Origin: Lentisphaera marina | Lineage (GTDB): Bacteria > Verrucomicrobiota > Lentisphaeria > Lentisphaerales > Lentisphaeraceae | Length of the DNA: 64,000 nt | Direction of reading: 5' to 3' | Assembly (NCBI RefSeq): GCF_028745505.1 | Contig: NZ_JAQZZL010000001.1 | Location: 2,043,818-2,107,817, forward strand | Shown here: positions 36,107 through 45,600 of the stretch, in pieces | Layout of the letters: each line of letters opens with the position of its first letter | How positions within the stretch are numbered: the first letter of the stretch is position 1 | Program-made: the position numbers and the translations under genes | The notes under the pieces: model-generated | Database searches by the model: none | What the model was told of the DNA's origin: nothing | What the model saw: the letters and a program-made list of their open reading frames with translations, nothing else

Positions 36107-37294
36107 TTAGCGCTTAAAGGTCATACTCACGGGGACTTTACAAGGGATTTCAAAGCCTGTAAAGTGAAGTTTACCACTTTCTGGACTTATGGTGTATTGG
36201 CGAATAGTATCGCCTTTTTGGTTCATGACATAAAGCCATGTGCCACTTGGGTCAATCATAAAGGTACGAGGAAACTTGATTCCTTCAGTGGTATAATCGA
36301 TAAGTTTGAGCTTCTTATCCTTTCCAATACGGTAAGTTACTATGCTATCGGCAAGTGGATGATCTTCAAATTTACGATTTGAGCCATAGAGAAATTTCCC
36401 CGATGGGTGAACAATAATCTCCGCCGTACTTTTTTCACTAGGGAAGTCCTGTGGAACTGTAGTCACTGTTTGAAGCTCCTTACCGATTTTGCCTGTTGTG
36501 CTATCAAAGTCAAGAACAGTAATGGTGGCATTTAGTTCGTTGATCACATAAATAACACTACCATCCGGGTGCACATAAAGATGACGTGGACCAGATCCTG
36601 CAATAAGCTTAGTCGAACTGATTTCTTTGAGTTGATCTCCCTGGATTTGGAAAACTTTGATCATATCATTTCCTAAATCGGCACCAAGTAACCATTTCTC
36701 GCATGGAGAGAAGTGTACTGCGTGAGGGTGAGGGATTTTTTGACGATGATGAGGACCAGTTCCGCTTTGACTAAGAACCGAAGATGCATCCATCAGGCGA
36801 CCATTACCCTCAATGGGAAGTATTTCGTAAGTCCCACCCATATATGTCGCTACTGCTAAAAAGTTCCCCTTGGGGCTTACGGCAATTTGAGCAGGAATAA
36901 TCGCCGTAGCTACACGATTAAGGAAAGTGAGTTTTCCGGTTTTATCATTGATTTTCCAAGCTTCAATTGATCCAAAGCCCTTCTTTTTACCTTGGTAATC
37001 ATTGATTTCATTGAGTACATAGAGGTGATTTTGATTTGGGTGTACCACCACAAATGCAGGATTTTCACTCTTGACCGTCTGGATAAGTTTGAGATCACCC
37101 ACTCCCGGATTAACAGAATAAACGGAAATACCTGTAGGTGGCTTGGTATCTGCAGCGCTTGACCAACCTCCAGGCGCACCACGTGTATATGAACCAACAT
37201 AAGCAAAACGAGCTTCGGAATCATTAGCAAAAATTAATTGCATAGGAAAAAGGAATGTTAAGATCGAGATGAAAAGGAAAATTTTTTGAGGCAT
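36107..37294 (-). CDS. Secreted lactonase-family (7-bladed propeller) protein
   Basis: 395 aa with signal peptide (MPQKIFLFISILTFLFPMQLIFA). It resembles the 6-phosphogluconolactonase/lactonase propeller family: AYVGSYTRG at the start, NPAFVVVHPNQNHLYVLNEI, HPHAVHFSPCEKWLLGADLG, GPRHLYVHPDGSVIYVINELN. The signal peptide makes a cytosolic pentose-phosphate role unlikely; sugar lactone hydrolysis outside the cytoplasm is an inference. The 290 bp upstream towards dctP contain only the dctP promoter. Confidence 0.85.
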   Translation of the reverse strand: MPQKIFLFISILTFLFPMQLIFANDSEARFAYVGSYTRGAPGGWSSAADTKPPTGISVYSVNPGVGDLKLIQTVKSENPAFVVVHPNQNHLYVLNEINDYQGKKKGFGSIEAWKINDKTGKLTFLNRVATAIIPAQIAVSPKGNFLAVATYMGGTYEILPIEGNGRLMDASSVLSQSGTGPHHRQKIPHPHAVHFSPCEKWLLGADLGNDMIKVFQIQGDQLKEISSTKLIAGSGPRHLYVHPDGSVIYVINELNATITVLDFDSTTGKIGKELQTVTTVPQDFPSEKSTAEIIVHPSGKFLYGSNRKFEDHPLADSIVTYRIGKDKKLKLIDYTTEGIKFPRTFMIDPSGTWLYVMNQKGDTIRQYTISPESGKLHFTGFEIPCKVPVSMTFKR

Positions 37295-37348
37295 AATTGA
37301 ACTCCAGTAATATTTTGTGCTATAAGCTCGGTTATTTAGTTTTTTGTA

Positions 37349-38851
37349 TTACGAAAATAATTTTGAATATGCAGTCCAAAAACCCGTGACAAACATACCT
37401 ACGACGGATAACCATAAGAAGACATCCCATAACTTGCTTGGTTTAAGTTCATCCATAGTTTTTTTATAACGAAAATGAAGTGCCGCATAGCCAACCATGG
37501 GTAACATCAATGAATGTGCGATTCCCGACCACAAAACCATCGATATTGGCGAGGTAAAGAAAAGGTACAAACTCAGGGCTCCTAATGGCCAAAGACCACT
37601 CATAATTCTAGACCAACGCATACGCGATGCTTCATCATTAGCAATCAGACCAAAGAGTCCCAAGCCGTCAGCTAATACACGAGCTGATCCTGCCGCAGCT
37701 ACAAAGAATGTTGAGTAAAGAACTGAGATTGCTCCGATAACAAAAACTAATTGCGCACTTTCACCAAAGACAGGCACATACATTTCCCCTAAAGTTGCGA
37801 CTAAATCTCCATTTTCAGGAAGCAGTCCCACTCGGTGTAAAATCGTGGCTCCCATGAGATAAAAAGCTAAAGTAGAAAAGGTGTAAACTATCATCGAGGC
37901 CCAGGCATCCATCTTCATGACTTTAATCCACCCTTGAGCACGAGCAATCCATTCTGGACTATCATCTCGCTTACCAGTAAACTTGGCATATCCTTTTTCC
38001 AAACACCAATAAGGATACATAATTAACTCAGATGCCCCGACTCCAATTAAACCAAAAGCTGAAAAGGCTATGGCGAGTGAAGTCATATTAAGTTCACCAC
38101 CTTCCGAAAAACTAAAGCTTAAGCCACTAGCAATATCACTTAAACTAATGGCCCATTTAGGATCCGATTGCAACATCACTAAATTCACAAAAGTCACGAT
38201 AGTAAATCCAAAGACCATGATGGTTGAAAACCATTGTATGAGACTAAAACGACCTAGATAAAGAATGATTGAGGTCATGATTGCAATGATAATAGCATAG
38301 ACTTTTACATCAACTGGACGTTTCGCCGTGACTTGTGGTTCGTCTTTAAGTTCTTGATCTTCTGCTTTTACTGCTTGATTGACCTTGAAGCGGATTTTTT
38401 CGCTAACTTGTTTATTGTAAAGTTTGGCATCCTCAGTTACGGGGACTACCATGGTTAAAGCTTGACCAATACCACCCAGTATCCCACCCTGTTGAGTCGA
38501 GATGAACATCATCATTATTAACCAATACCAAAGGATCCATTTTACTTTGAATCGAGGACCGGGAATTGAGTCGAGAGCTTTGAGAGGCGTTTTTGACCAA
38601 ATCATTGTATGCCGGCCAAACTCTACTTGAGTAAAAACTTTTATTACACAACCCAGGATGATCAACCACATTAAGATGAAGCCTGCTTTGGCTCCCACTA
38701 AGGTTGTGGCTATAAGTTCTCCTGAACCAACAATTGACCCCGCAATGATAATACCTGGTCCAAGATGTTTGACCTTGCCAAGGAAAGTCTGTGGGGGATT
38801 CTGAACTTCATCTTTTTCTGATTTAACTGGATTTAAGTCATTTTCGTTCAC
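37349..38851 (-). CDS. Nramp-related transporter, atypical metal site
   Basis: 500 aa, about 11 membrane segments. The first segment reads HLGPGIIIAGSIVGSGELIATTL, the place where Nramp metal transporters have DPGN, so the usual metal-binding Asp and Asn are missing. Segment six has GVGASELIMYPYWCLEKG instead of the usual methionine-containing motif. A hydrophilic insertion lies near residues 130-175. It belongs to the Nramp superfamily branch common in Planctomycetes relatives; the substrate may not be Mn2+ or Fe2+. It stands alone. Confidence 0.78.
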   Translation of the reverse strand: MNENDLNPVKSEKDEVQNPPQTFLGKVKHLGPGIIIAGSIVGSGELIATTLVGAKAGFILMWLIILGCVIKVFTQVEFGRHTMIWSKTPLKALDSIPGPRFKVKWILWYWLIMMMFISTQQGGILGGIGQALTMVVPVTEDAKLYNKQVSEKIRFKVNQAVKAEDQELKDEPQVTAKRPVDVKVYAIIIAIMTSIILYLGRFSLIQWFSTIMVFGFTIVTFVNLVMLQSDPKWAISLSDIASGLSFSFSEGGELNMTSLAIAFSAFGLIGVGASELIMYPYWCLEKGYAKFTGKRDDSPEWIARAQGWIKVMKMDAWASMIVYTFSTLAFYLMGATILHRVGLLPENGDLVATLGEMYVPVFGESAQLVFVIGAISVLYSTFFVAAAGSARVLADGLGLFGLIANDEASRMRWSRIMSGLWPLGALSLYLFFTSPISMVLWSGIAHSLMLPMVGYAALHFRYKKTMDELKPSKLWDVFLWLSVVGMFVTGFWTAYSKLFS

Positions 38852-39312
38852 AATTCCTCCCTATCAAGACATATGATTCAAGTTACTAACTCGATTACAT
38901 ATATAGTCTTACTTGAAAAAGGAAGCACTAAATCCAAACAATCTACACAAGTTCAAAAATTTGATGATCATTAAATAAACTTCTTAATGACAAAAGATTT
39001 GTGTAATTCTAGGGTCTTAATTTATTGATTTGTATAAAATACTCGATCTACTCTCTAAGAGCTAGAGAACAATAACTCAGTAGTTTTCTCTAGCTTTCAC
39101 GTTTATGCAATATGGCCGTTAAGGCTGGCTTGGTGGAAGCGTCGATTCTGAAATCTTCGTGGTCAATGCGAACTTATTTAAGCATAATTAACTTTATGCT
39201 TTAATAGCACTACCCAAGCTAGTAATTGGAGGAGCTGCGACGAACGCATTCCTCCAATTAGATTTTAAATATTGCTGATCACGCAAAATTGCTCAATATC
39301 TACAGAGCTAAG
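38852..39312. other. Gene-free stretch with two hairpins
   Basis: 461 bp with no convincing reading frame. It contains an 8-bp inverted repeat AAGCATAA/TTATGCTT (39180-39201). It also contains an 11-bp perfect stem TAATTGGAGGA/TCCTCCAATTA (39223-39260), whose loop can itself pair TGCG with CGCA. The second is close to the 3' end of the 1061-aa gene and could stabilise or end its transcript, but has no T-run. Confidence 0.5.
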
Positions 39313-42300
39313 TTAAAACTTTTTCAACTGAATATTTTTGAACCAGGCTTTCATGGGCACGCCTTTGTGAAGCTGCATACCAATCATACCTTTCTTTAAA
39401 GCCTCAGGGTGATTATCTGTTATATCCACTGTGACTTTACCATCAATCTTGTGGATAAGACGGTTGCCTTTACAAATAACTTCGTATTTGTGCCATTGGG
39501 TCAGGTCCAAGGATTCTGGATCAGTAGTCTTACCTGTAACTCTCACTTTTCTGTTGGCGTCGATTGCAACTTTTTGACCGCGCTTAGCAATGATACCACG
39601 CTTTTGTTTCTTCTCGCCAAGGCCTTCGCCATAAAGCATAGCCACAAACTCAGGCTTCGGGTGCATGTCGCACTGGTAACCACTGAGACGATAAATACTC
39701 TCATCATTCCAGAAAGCGCGGTACATCATACCTGAATTATTACCTTCGAATTTTGCTTCCCAAGTGAGGTGGAAGTCTTCAACATCACCACCTTCCCACA
39801 CGAGGAATGAGTTTACTGGAATCTTATGACCATGAGTACTGCCATAGATGACGCCATCCTCAACTTTCCAAAGCTTAGAGTCGCCTTTCCATCCAGAGAG
39901 ATCTTTGCCATTGAATAAAACTTTGGCATCAGCACTGGAACCTTCTTTTGTGAAAAACTCGTGATCGGGATCACCACCGGAAATGAGGTAAGCCAGCAGA
40001 TCTTGAATATCGTCTTTAGTCATAGTATTGACTAAGCCAGGAGGCATCATGGATATAGGTGACTCTTCGATAGAAACCACATCATCTGTTTTAACTTTTG
40101 TGTTAGCGCTAGGAGTCATCATATCTGTATTAATCCAGTAATGAGGATGACGCATATTCATGATGCGACCAGTGATCGTTTTTCCATTTTTAAGCTTAAA
40201 GATACTGGCGCCGTACTGATCACTAATATCTTTACCAGGATCTACAATAGCTTCTAGTAGATCATAAGCACCAAATTTACCGCGAGTCGAAGTCAAGTCT
40301 GGACCAACTGCCCCACCCTCGCCGTTAAAGCGGTGACAGGCATAACAGCTGCCTGCTCCAAACATTTGACGACCATTTTTATAATTTCTGCCCGGCTCAA
40401 TGCCCTTGCTTACTAATTTATCAAGATCTTTGCTTGTCCAGTTTTTGACAAAATCACGAGCTTTCAAACTAAATTGAGGTCCTGTACTCTGAGATTTCTT
40501 GTCTATAATTGCCTGAAGTTCTTTGCTACGATCTGCTTTGGGAACAGAAGCTACTGCGTGTTTTTTGATGTCTTTTAGGTAATTTTGAAAACGAGCACCA
40601 CCGGAATAACTTCCGGCAAGAACAAACCACTCGAAGTATTGTTTGCGCAGTTCAACTGTCCATCCAGTTTTTACATGGCGCAAATTAAGAGCGTAAGCAA
40701 CTTGCTCTTCCTGACCAGCTGCTTCAACTAAAAGACTGATGCCTTTTTGAGCGGCATAAGGAGCTTGTAAATAGCCAACAATAGCAGAGAGGTCACGATT
40801 TTCTTCAGGTGTTTGCGCAGGATAAATTGTGTCCAAATGGGAAATAAGCTTGTTAGCAAGAGTTTGTTCAGGTTTTCCACCGCGTGTCATGGACAAAGTC
40901 ATGGCACGTAAGAGGTCTAATCTCTGTTGCTTATTCAATGATTTATAATCAAAAGTCATAAGACGATTTAGAATATCACCTGCAGAAGCTTTATCCTTAC
41001 GTGCCAGAGCAATCATTGCCGCCAGGGCAATCTGAGGATCTTTTTCAGTGATAGTACGCTTTTTCCATACTGAGGCATCCTGCTTTTCTATAACTGCTCG
41101 AGCAGCATGACGAATACCGCGATCATTGGAAGCTAAGGATTTCCAGATCACATCCAGTTGTGCGGCATTTGCCGACTTGGCACCTGCCTGAAGATGTTTT
41201 TCAAGTGTTTTGCGCTGAGCGCGAGCTGCTTCACCACCTGCAATGGCCTTAGCCGGAGCTGTGGACTCATTGCCGACATAGCGAATGCGGTAAAGGCCAG
41301 ACTGAACACCACGACCACCAATAATAACGTACATATTTCCATCTTGATGAACGAGAAGATCAGTTAATGGTAAAGGCTGTGCACTGGCAAATTCTTCGAA
41401 AGTTGCTGTGTATGTTGATCCTTTTGGTGTCATGTGAACGGCATAAAGTTTACCGTATGACCAGTCACTAATATAGAAAGCATTTTGATATTTTGCCGGG
41501 AATTTTGCGCCGTAGGCAAAACTAACGCCCGTTGGTGAACCAGGGCCAATATCAACTACTGCACCAAAAGTATCGCTGCAGTAATCCATGAATTTACCTG
41601 TACCATTACGCCAGCCATAATCAGCACCATCAATGATATGGTTGACACGCGTTGGGCGGTACCATGGCGTATTCAGATCCCATTCCATATCAGCATCGAA
41701 AGTAAATAACTCGCCATGGCTGTTAACATCCACATCGTATTGATTGCGAAAGCCTGTAGCAACTACATCCCAGGTTTTTCCCTCTGGATCAATTTGTGCG
41801 ACGTGACCAAGTGGAGCTTTTGAGCCTACCATAAAATGTTCAATTGGTTTCCATAGCTGGTCTTCACCCCAAAGTTCCGGAACGCGTGAGTGACTGTAAT
41901 CACGAGGAAGTTCTGTTTGGTTGCCCATTACTACCAAGAGGTGTTTACCATCTGGAGATTTAATAATGCCATGGGGTCCATGTTCACCACCGGAGGATTT
42001 TAGCTTGCGAATGACTTCGACTTTGTCAAAGCTATCATCACCATCTGTATCTCTTAAGCGAAAAACACCTGAACCTGTTGGTGTACCTCTACCGTTCACA
42101 ACCACGTATAGACTATCGAATGCATAGCATAAACCTTGAGCGTGGCCAATTAATGGTAAACCTTTTTGTTTGGCGACCTTTTCCTGATTATTATTACTTT
42201 TAACTGGTGCATAAGAAATTTGTTCAATTTTTGAACTGTCTAAATCTTGACCTACAGCCGGAACTGGAAAGCGATAAATCCCGCCCGTTTGGTCACTCAC

Positions 42301-42498
42301 AATGAGTCGCCCTTTATCATCGCGGCACATCGCTACCCAGGAACCCTGAGTTCTGGGGACTGAATAAAGTAAATCAACTTTGAAGCCATCGGCTATTTTT
42401 ATGCGTTCAGGTGGAGTAGCACCTCTCTGGGCGAAAGACACACTGCTTAATCCAATCATTAAGTTAAGAGTGCAGAAGAGTTTTGTCGATAACTTCAT
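39313..42498 (-). CDS. Secreted PVC haem-domain dehydrogenase with cytochrome and DUF1080-like domains
   Basis: 1061 aa with signal peptide (to about residue 23). Residues 30-400 form a sugar-dehydrogenase-like beta propeller (PERIKIADGFKVDLLYSVP; GEHGPHGIIKSPDGKHLLVVMGNQ; WRNGTGKFMDYC). HEAT-like helices span 430-660. A c-type haem site CYACH at about 720 comes with GAVGPDLTSTRG and a likely distal ligand in ISMMPPGLVNTM. The last 200 residues are a DUF1080-like (3-keto-glycoside hydrolase, LamG-fold) domain (VLFNGKDLSGWKGD). It probably oxidises or cleaves glycans in the periplasm. Downstream of a related giant gene. Confidence 0.88.
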   Translation of the reverse strand: MKLSTKLFCTLNLMIGLSSVSFAQRGATPPERIKIADGFKVDLLYSVPRTQGSWVAMCRDDKGRLIVSDQTGGIYRFPVPAVGQDLDSSKIEQISYAPVKSNNNQEKVAKQKGLPLIGHAQGLCYAFDSLYVVVNGRGTPTGSGVFRLRDTDGDDSFDKVEVIRKLKSSGGEHGPHGIIKSPDGKHLLVVMGNQTELPRDYSHSRVPELWGEDQLWKPIEHFMVGSKAPLGHVAQIDPEGKTWDVVATGFRNQYDVDVNSHGELFTFDADMEWDLNTPWYRPTRVNHIIDGADYGWRNGTGKFMDYCSDTFGAVVDIGPGSPTGVSFAYGAKFPAKYQNAFYISDWSYGKLYAVHMTPKGSTYTATFEEFASAQPLPLTDLLVHQDGNMYVIIGGRGVQSGLYRIRYVGNESTAPAKAIAGGEAARAQRKTLEKHLQAGAKSANAAQLDVIWKSLASNDRGIRHAARAVIEKQDASVWKKRTITEKDPQIALAAMIALARKDKASAGDILNRLMTFDYKSLNKQQRLDLLRAMTLSMTRGGKPEQTLANKLISHLDTIYPAQTPEENRDLSAIVGYLQAPYAAQKGISLLVEAAGQEEQVAYALNLRHVKTGWTVELRKQYFEWFVLAGSYSGGARFQNYLKDIKKHAVASVPKADRSKELQAIIDKKSQSTGPQFSLKARDFVKNWTSKDLDKLVSKGIEPGRNYKNGRQMFGAGSCYACHRFNGEGGAVGPDLTSTRGKFGAYDLLEAIVDPGKDISDQYGASIFKLKNGKTITGRIMNMRHPHYWINTDMMTPSANTKVKTDDVVSIEESPISMMPPGLVNTMTKDDIQDLLAYLISGGDPDHEFFTKEGSSADAKVLFNGKDLSGWKGDSKLWKVEDGVIYGSTHGHKIPVNSFLVWEGGDVEDFHLTWEAKFEGNNSGMMYRAFWNDESIYRLSGYQCDMHPKPEFVAMLYGEGLGEKKQKRGIIAKRGQKVAIDANRKVRVTGKTTDPESLDLTQWHKYEVICKGNRLIHKIDGKVTVDITDNHPEALKKGMIGMQLHKGVPMKAWFKNIQLKKF

Positions 42499-42594
42499 TA
42501 TGATCCTTTGTTAAATTATATTTTTACTTATTAATTTATCTGCACAAATTATATTATTCTTGAACATTTTCCGCATTTTTTGTTGTCATGCCCT

Positions 42595-42634
42595 AAAAAA
42601 GGCCCATTGAAAAATTTAAGGCCTTAAACAAGGC
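42595..42634 (-). terminator. Terminator with a competing hairpin between the two giant genes
   Basis: On the minus strand, AAGGCC (42625-42620) can pair with GGCCTT (42604-42599), which leads into a T-run. The same AAGGC can instead pair with GCCTT just before it (42634-42630; loop GTTT). The two structures exclude each other, as in an attenuator. It lies 55 bp after the stop of the 1442-aa gene and 100 bp before the 1061-aa gene. Confidence 0.5.
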
Positions 42635-42688
42635 ATGAAGTCTAAGGAATCACAAATAGACTAACACGAGAAGAAGAAAACCCTAGCC

Positions 42689-45600
42689 TTATAACTGTAT
42701 GATCGCACTCGTCTTGTCTTCAAAAACTTCGACTCGTAAGTCATCTTCATTGAAAGCTTTACTGAGTAGAATGAGTATGCTCGTCTGTCCCTTATTAACT
42801 TTCACTGAGGCCGTTTTTTCCTCGAGATCTACTTCTAATCTCTCACGAGTAATCTTAAAGGCTTGAAGCCCCTCTAAGCTGGAGAATTTCAAAGTCAACA
42901 AGCCCTCTTTTATAACGTCTACATCAAATTTAATAACTGAAGATGATTGTGTAAAAATGCTTTTATCTTTTAGTGGTATCGTAGCATCCACTTTGGCTAA
43001 TGCACTTCGAAAATTTAATGACCCAATTGTGTCCCAATTGCGCTTGGAAACTTTTTCATTTGCCACATCAAAAGAACGAACATAACGTTTGTTAGACATC
43101 TTGAAGTCACCATCTTTTCCCAATTCTGAAAGGAAGGCAATCATGTGAATAAATTCTTCCTCACTGAGGGAAGCCGCTAAGCCAGGAGGCATCATGGACA
43201 TGGGATTAAACTCTTTACTTTTAATGTTTCTTGTGGGTATCGTACTCGTATTACCTAGTGCATCGCGAATCACCACCTCATCTTTACTCGCAGAGACCTG
43301 TGAACCAGCAATCATTTGTCCCTCTTTGGTCGTAACCATAGTCATGTGATAACCCTCTTTAATTTTTTTACTGGGCTGGAGTATTGATTCAATAAGGTAA
43401 TCAACAGGTGCTGAGGCACCTATACTAATGAGGTCTGGACCAATTTTAGGTCCTGCACCACCTATAGCGTGACAATTAATGCAGGCTATAGATTGCTTGC
43501 GATAAATATTTTCTCCTAAATGAGGGTTGCCCTTATCTTTAACGGCTTTTACCAAAGCAGCCAGTTCCTCTGAACTTAAGTTTTGCTTCATAGGCTTAAG
43601 GTCACCTGCTTTATTTAAAGCCACCACTAATGAAGATAAATCTCTACCCCCCATGTTCGCTCTTTGTACACCTAATAGAGCAATGGATGAATTAATGCTC
43701 TTACCTAGCAAGCTTTCTTCAAGAATCTTTGGACCTTTTTGATCTTTCAAAACTGCCGTAAATATGGGGCCACAATCAAGTCCCACATTGGTGTTTTTGA
43801 AAAGTTTTACACTTTGATCACAGGCGATTTTCATATTGATGGTACTTAAAGCTGCAATAGCTCTGACAGCATGATCACTCCCAGGATTTAAATCAATTAC
43901 TGAGAGAAGAATTTTTTGAGCTTCTGGACCCTTTAATTTTGCGAGCGCTTTGAAAGCATTATCATTACCTTGCTGTGCGGGTATCGTGAGTTTTTTCGTC
44001 AGCGACTTAACTTGCCATTCACCAATCAATTTAATACATAGGTCTTGTAATTGCTCTTCTTTTATAAACTCTGCTAAGCGATTAAAATTAGCTTTAGGTT
44101 TAATACCACGTGCTTGACTTGTCGCAAGGAGTGAGGAAAGAATGACTTTCTTATCAGCAATACTCAATTCGGGTGAAAAACTTAAATCATAGAGCTCAGT
44201 CAACTTTTTAACATCGCCAAGCTCACCAATAAGTCGCAGCACACCACTTTGGCAATTAGCGGCAATCTTACCCGCTTTATAAGCACGGTAAAGTGCTTCT
44301 AGAGCTCGTGGATTGCGACTGGCGTTCACCGCATATGTCAATCGTTTTATATTGCCATCAAACAGTGTTTTACCAATCCATAGATCCTCCATTTCTCGCA
44401 CATTCAGCGTTAAAGCATAGTCAATTGTCTTGTCCACTTCACTATCCATAGCCATTAAACTCAGTTCCACGGCTTCGGTACTCTTTAGATTACGTAGCGC
44501 ATTGATAGTTTCTAAACGAACAATAGCAGCTTCATCTTTAATAAACACTTTAAAGATCTTCAGTATTCTCGGCTCATTTAAGTACTGCTGAGAGGCTACG
44601 CGAATGGCCGCAGCTCGAATTCGATAATCATCTGAACTTAGGACATCCAAAAGCAATTGATTATCTTCGTAATTCATCCCTTGAAGCAACCACAAAACTT
44701 GTAGTTCTGTATAATCACTCAAGTCTTTTTTAAGGAAGTTCTGAAGATCCTTTTCTATAGCTACATATCCCCTTTCTGTTAGGACTCGCTTACTCATATC
44801 AGCAATGTAACGATCCGTAGATTGTAAATTATTGAGTAATTCTTTTGTTTTAAGCGTAGTGAAATCTACCACCTTTTTCAAAGCTTTATTCTTAGCACTT
44901 ACACGCCAAATACGTCCATGACTTTGATCCCGACGTTTGTCGCGGAAATCCACTTCACCATGTTGGATGATTACATTGGACCAATCCGCTATGTAAAGCG
45001 CTCCATCCGGCCCCATTCTCACATCAACTGGACGAAAGCCCCCTCCCTTACCATGACGGTCAATTTTTCCCGAGCCCGTGGAAAGTAAATCCCCCTGCTG
45101 ATTAGAGATAAAGGCACTACCATTTTCTGTTAATTTAAAAGTATTTGTGCGGTGTCCGCGAAAGTCATTCGTAACCATAAGCCCCTGATATTTTCCTGGA
45201 AAGTGACTACCAGAAATAATTTCTAAGCCACAGTGCTTAGGTTGTCCAGGGTTGAGCCCAGGATAGAGGTGACGAGTTCCGTAAGCCGTCACTTGCGCAA
45301 TTCCGGGAAAAAGATAATTAATACCATGAGCACCAGCTCCGTCAGTCGCAAAACTTTGACCATACTTATCTACGGTGTAGCCCCATGGATTAATTAGTCC
45401 ACGTGTGTAAACTTTTAATCTCTCAGTCTGAGGATTGTATTGCCACACACCTCCAGCCATTAAGCGCTCTACCCCCCAAGGAGTTTCGACGTGGCTATGA
45501 ATATATATAGATTGACTAAAATACAGCATGCCATCTTGGCCCCAATAAGGAGTATGGATAATATGATGGCTATCTTCCGTTCCAAAGCCCGACATAATGA

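Noticed and set aside
39409..39735. 108-aa plus-strand frame inside the 1061-aa gene
   Set aside because: It is antisense to a well-supported DUF1080-like domain.
42585..42611. Plus-strand GTCAT-N16-ATTGAA as another member of the promoter set
   Set aside because: The downstream half matches poorly and no plus-strand gene follows.
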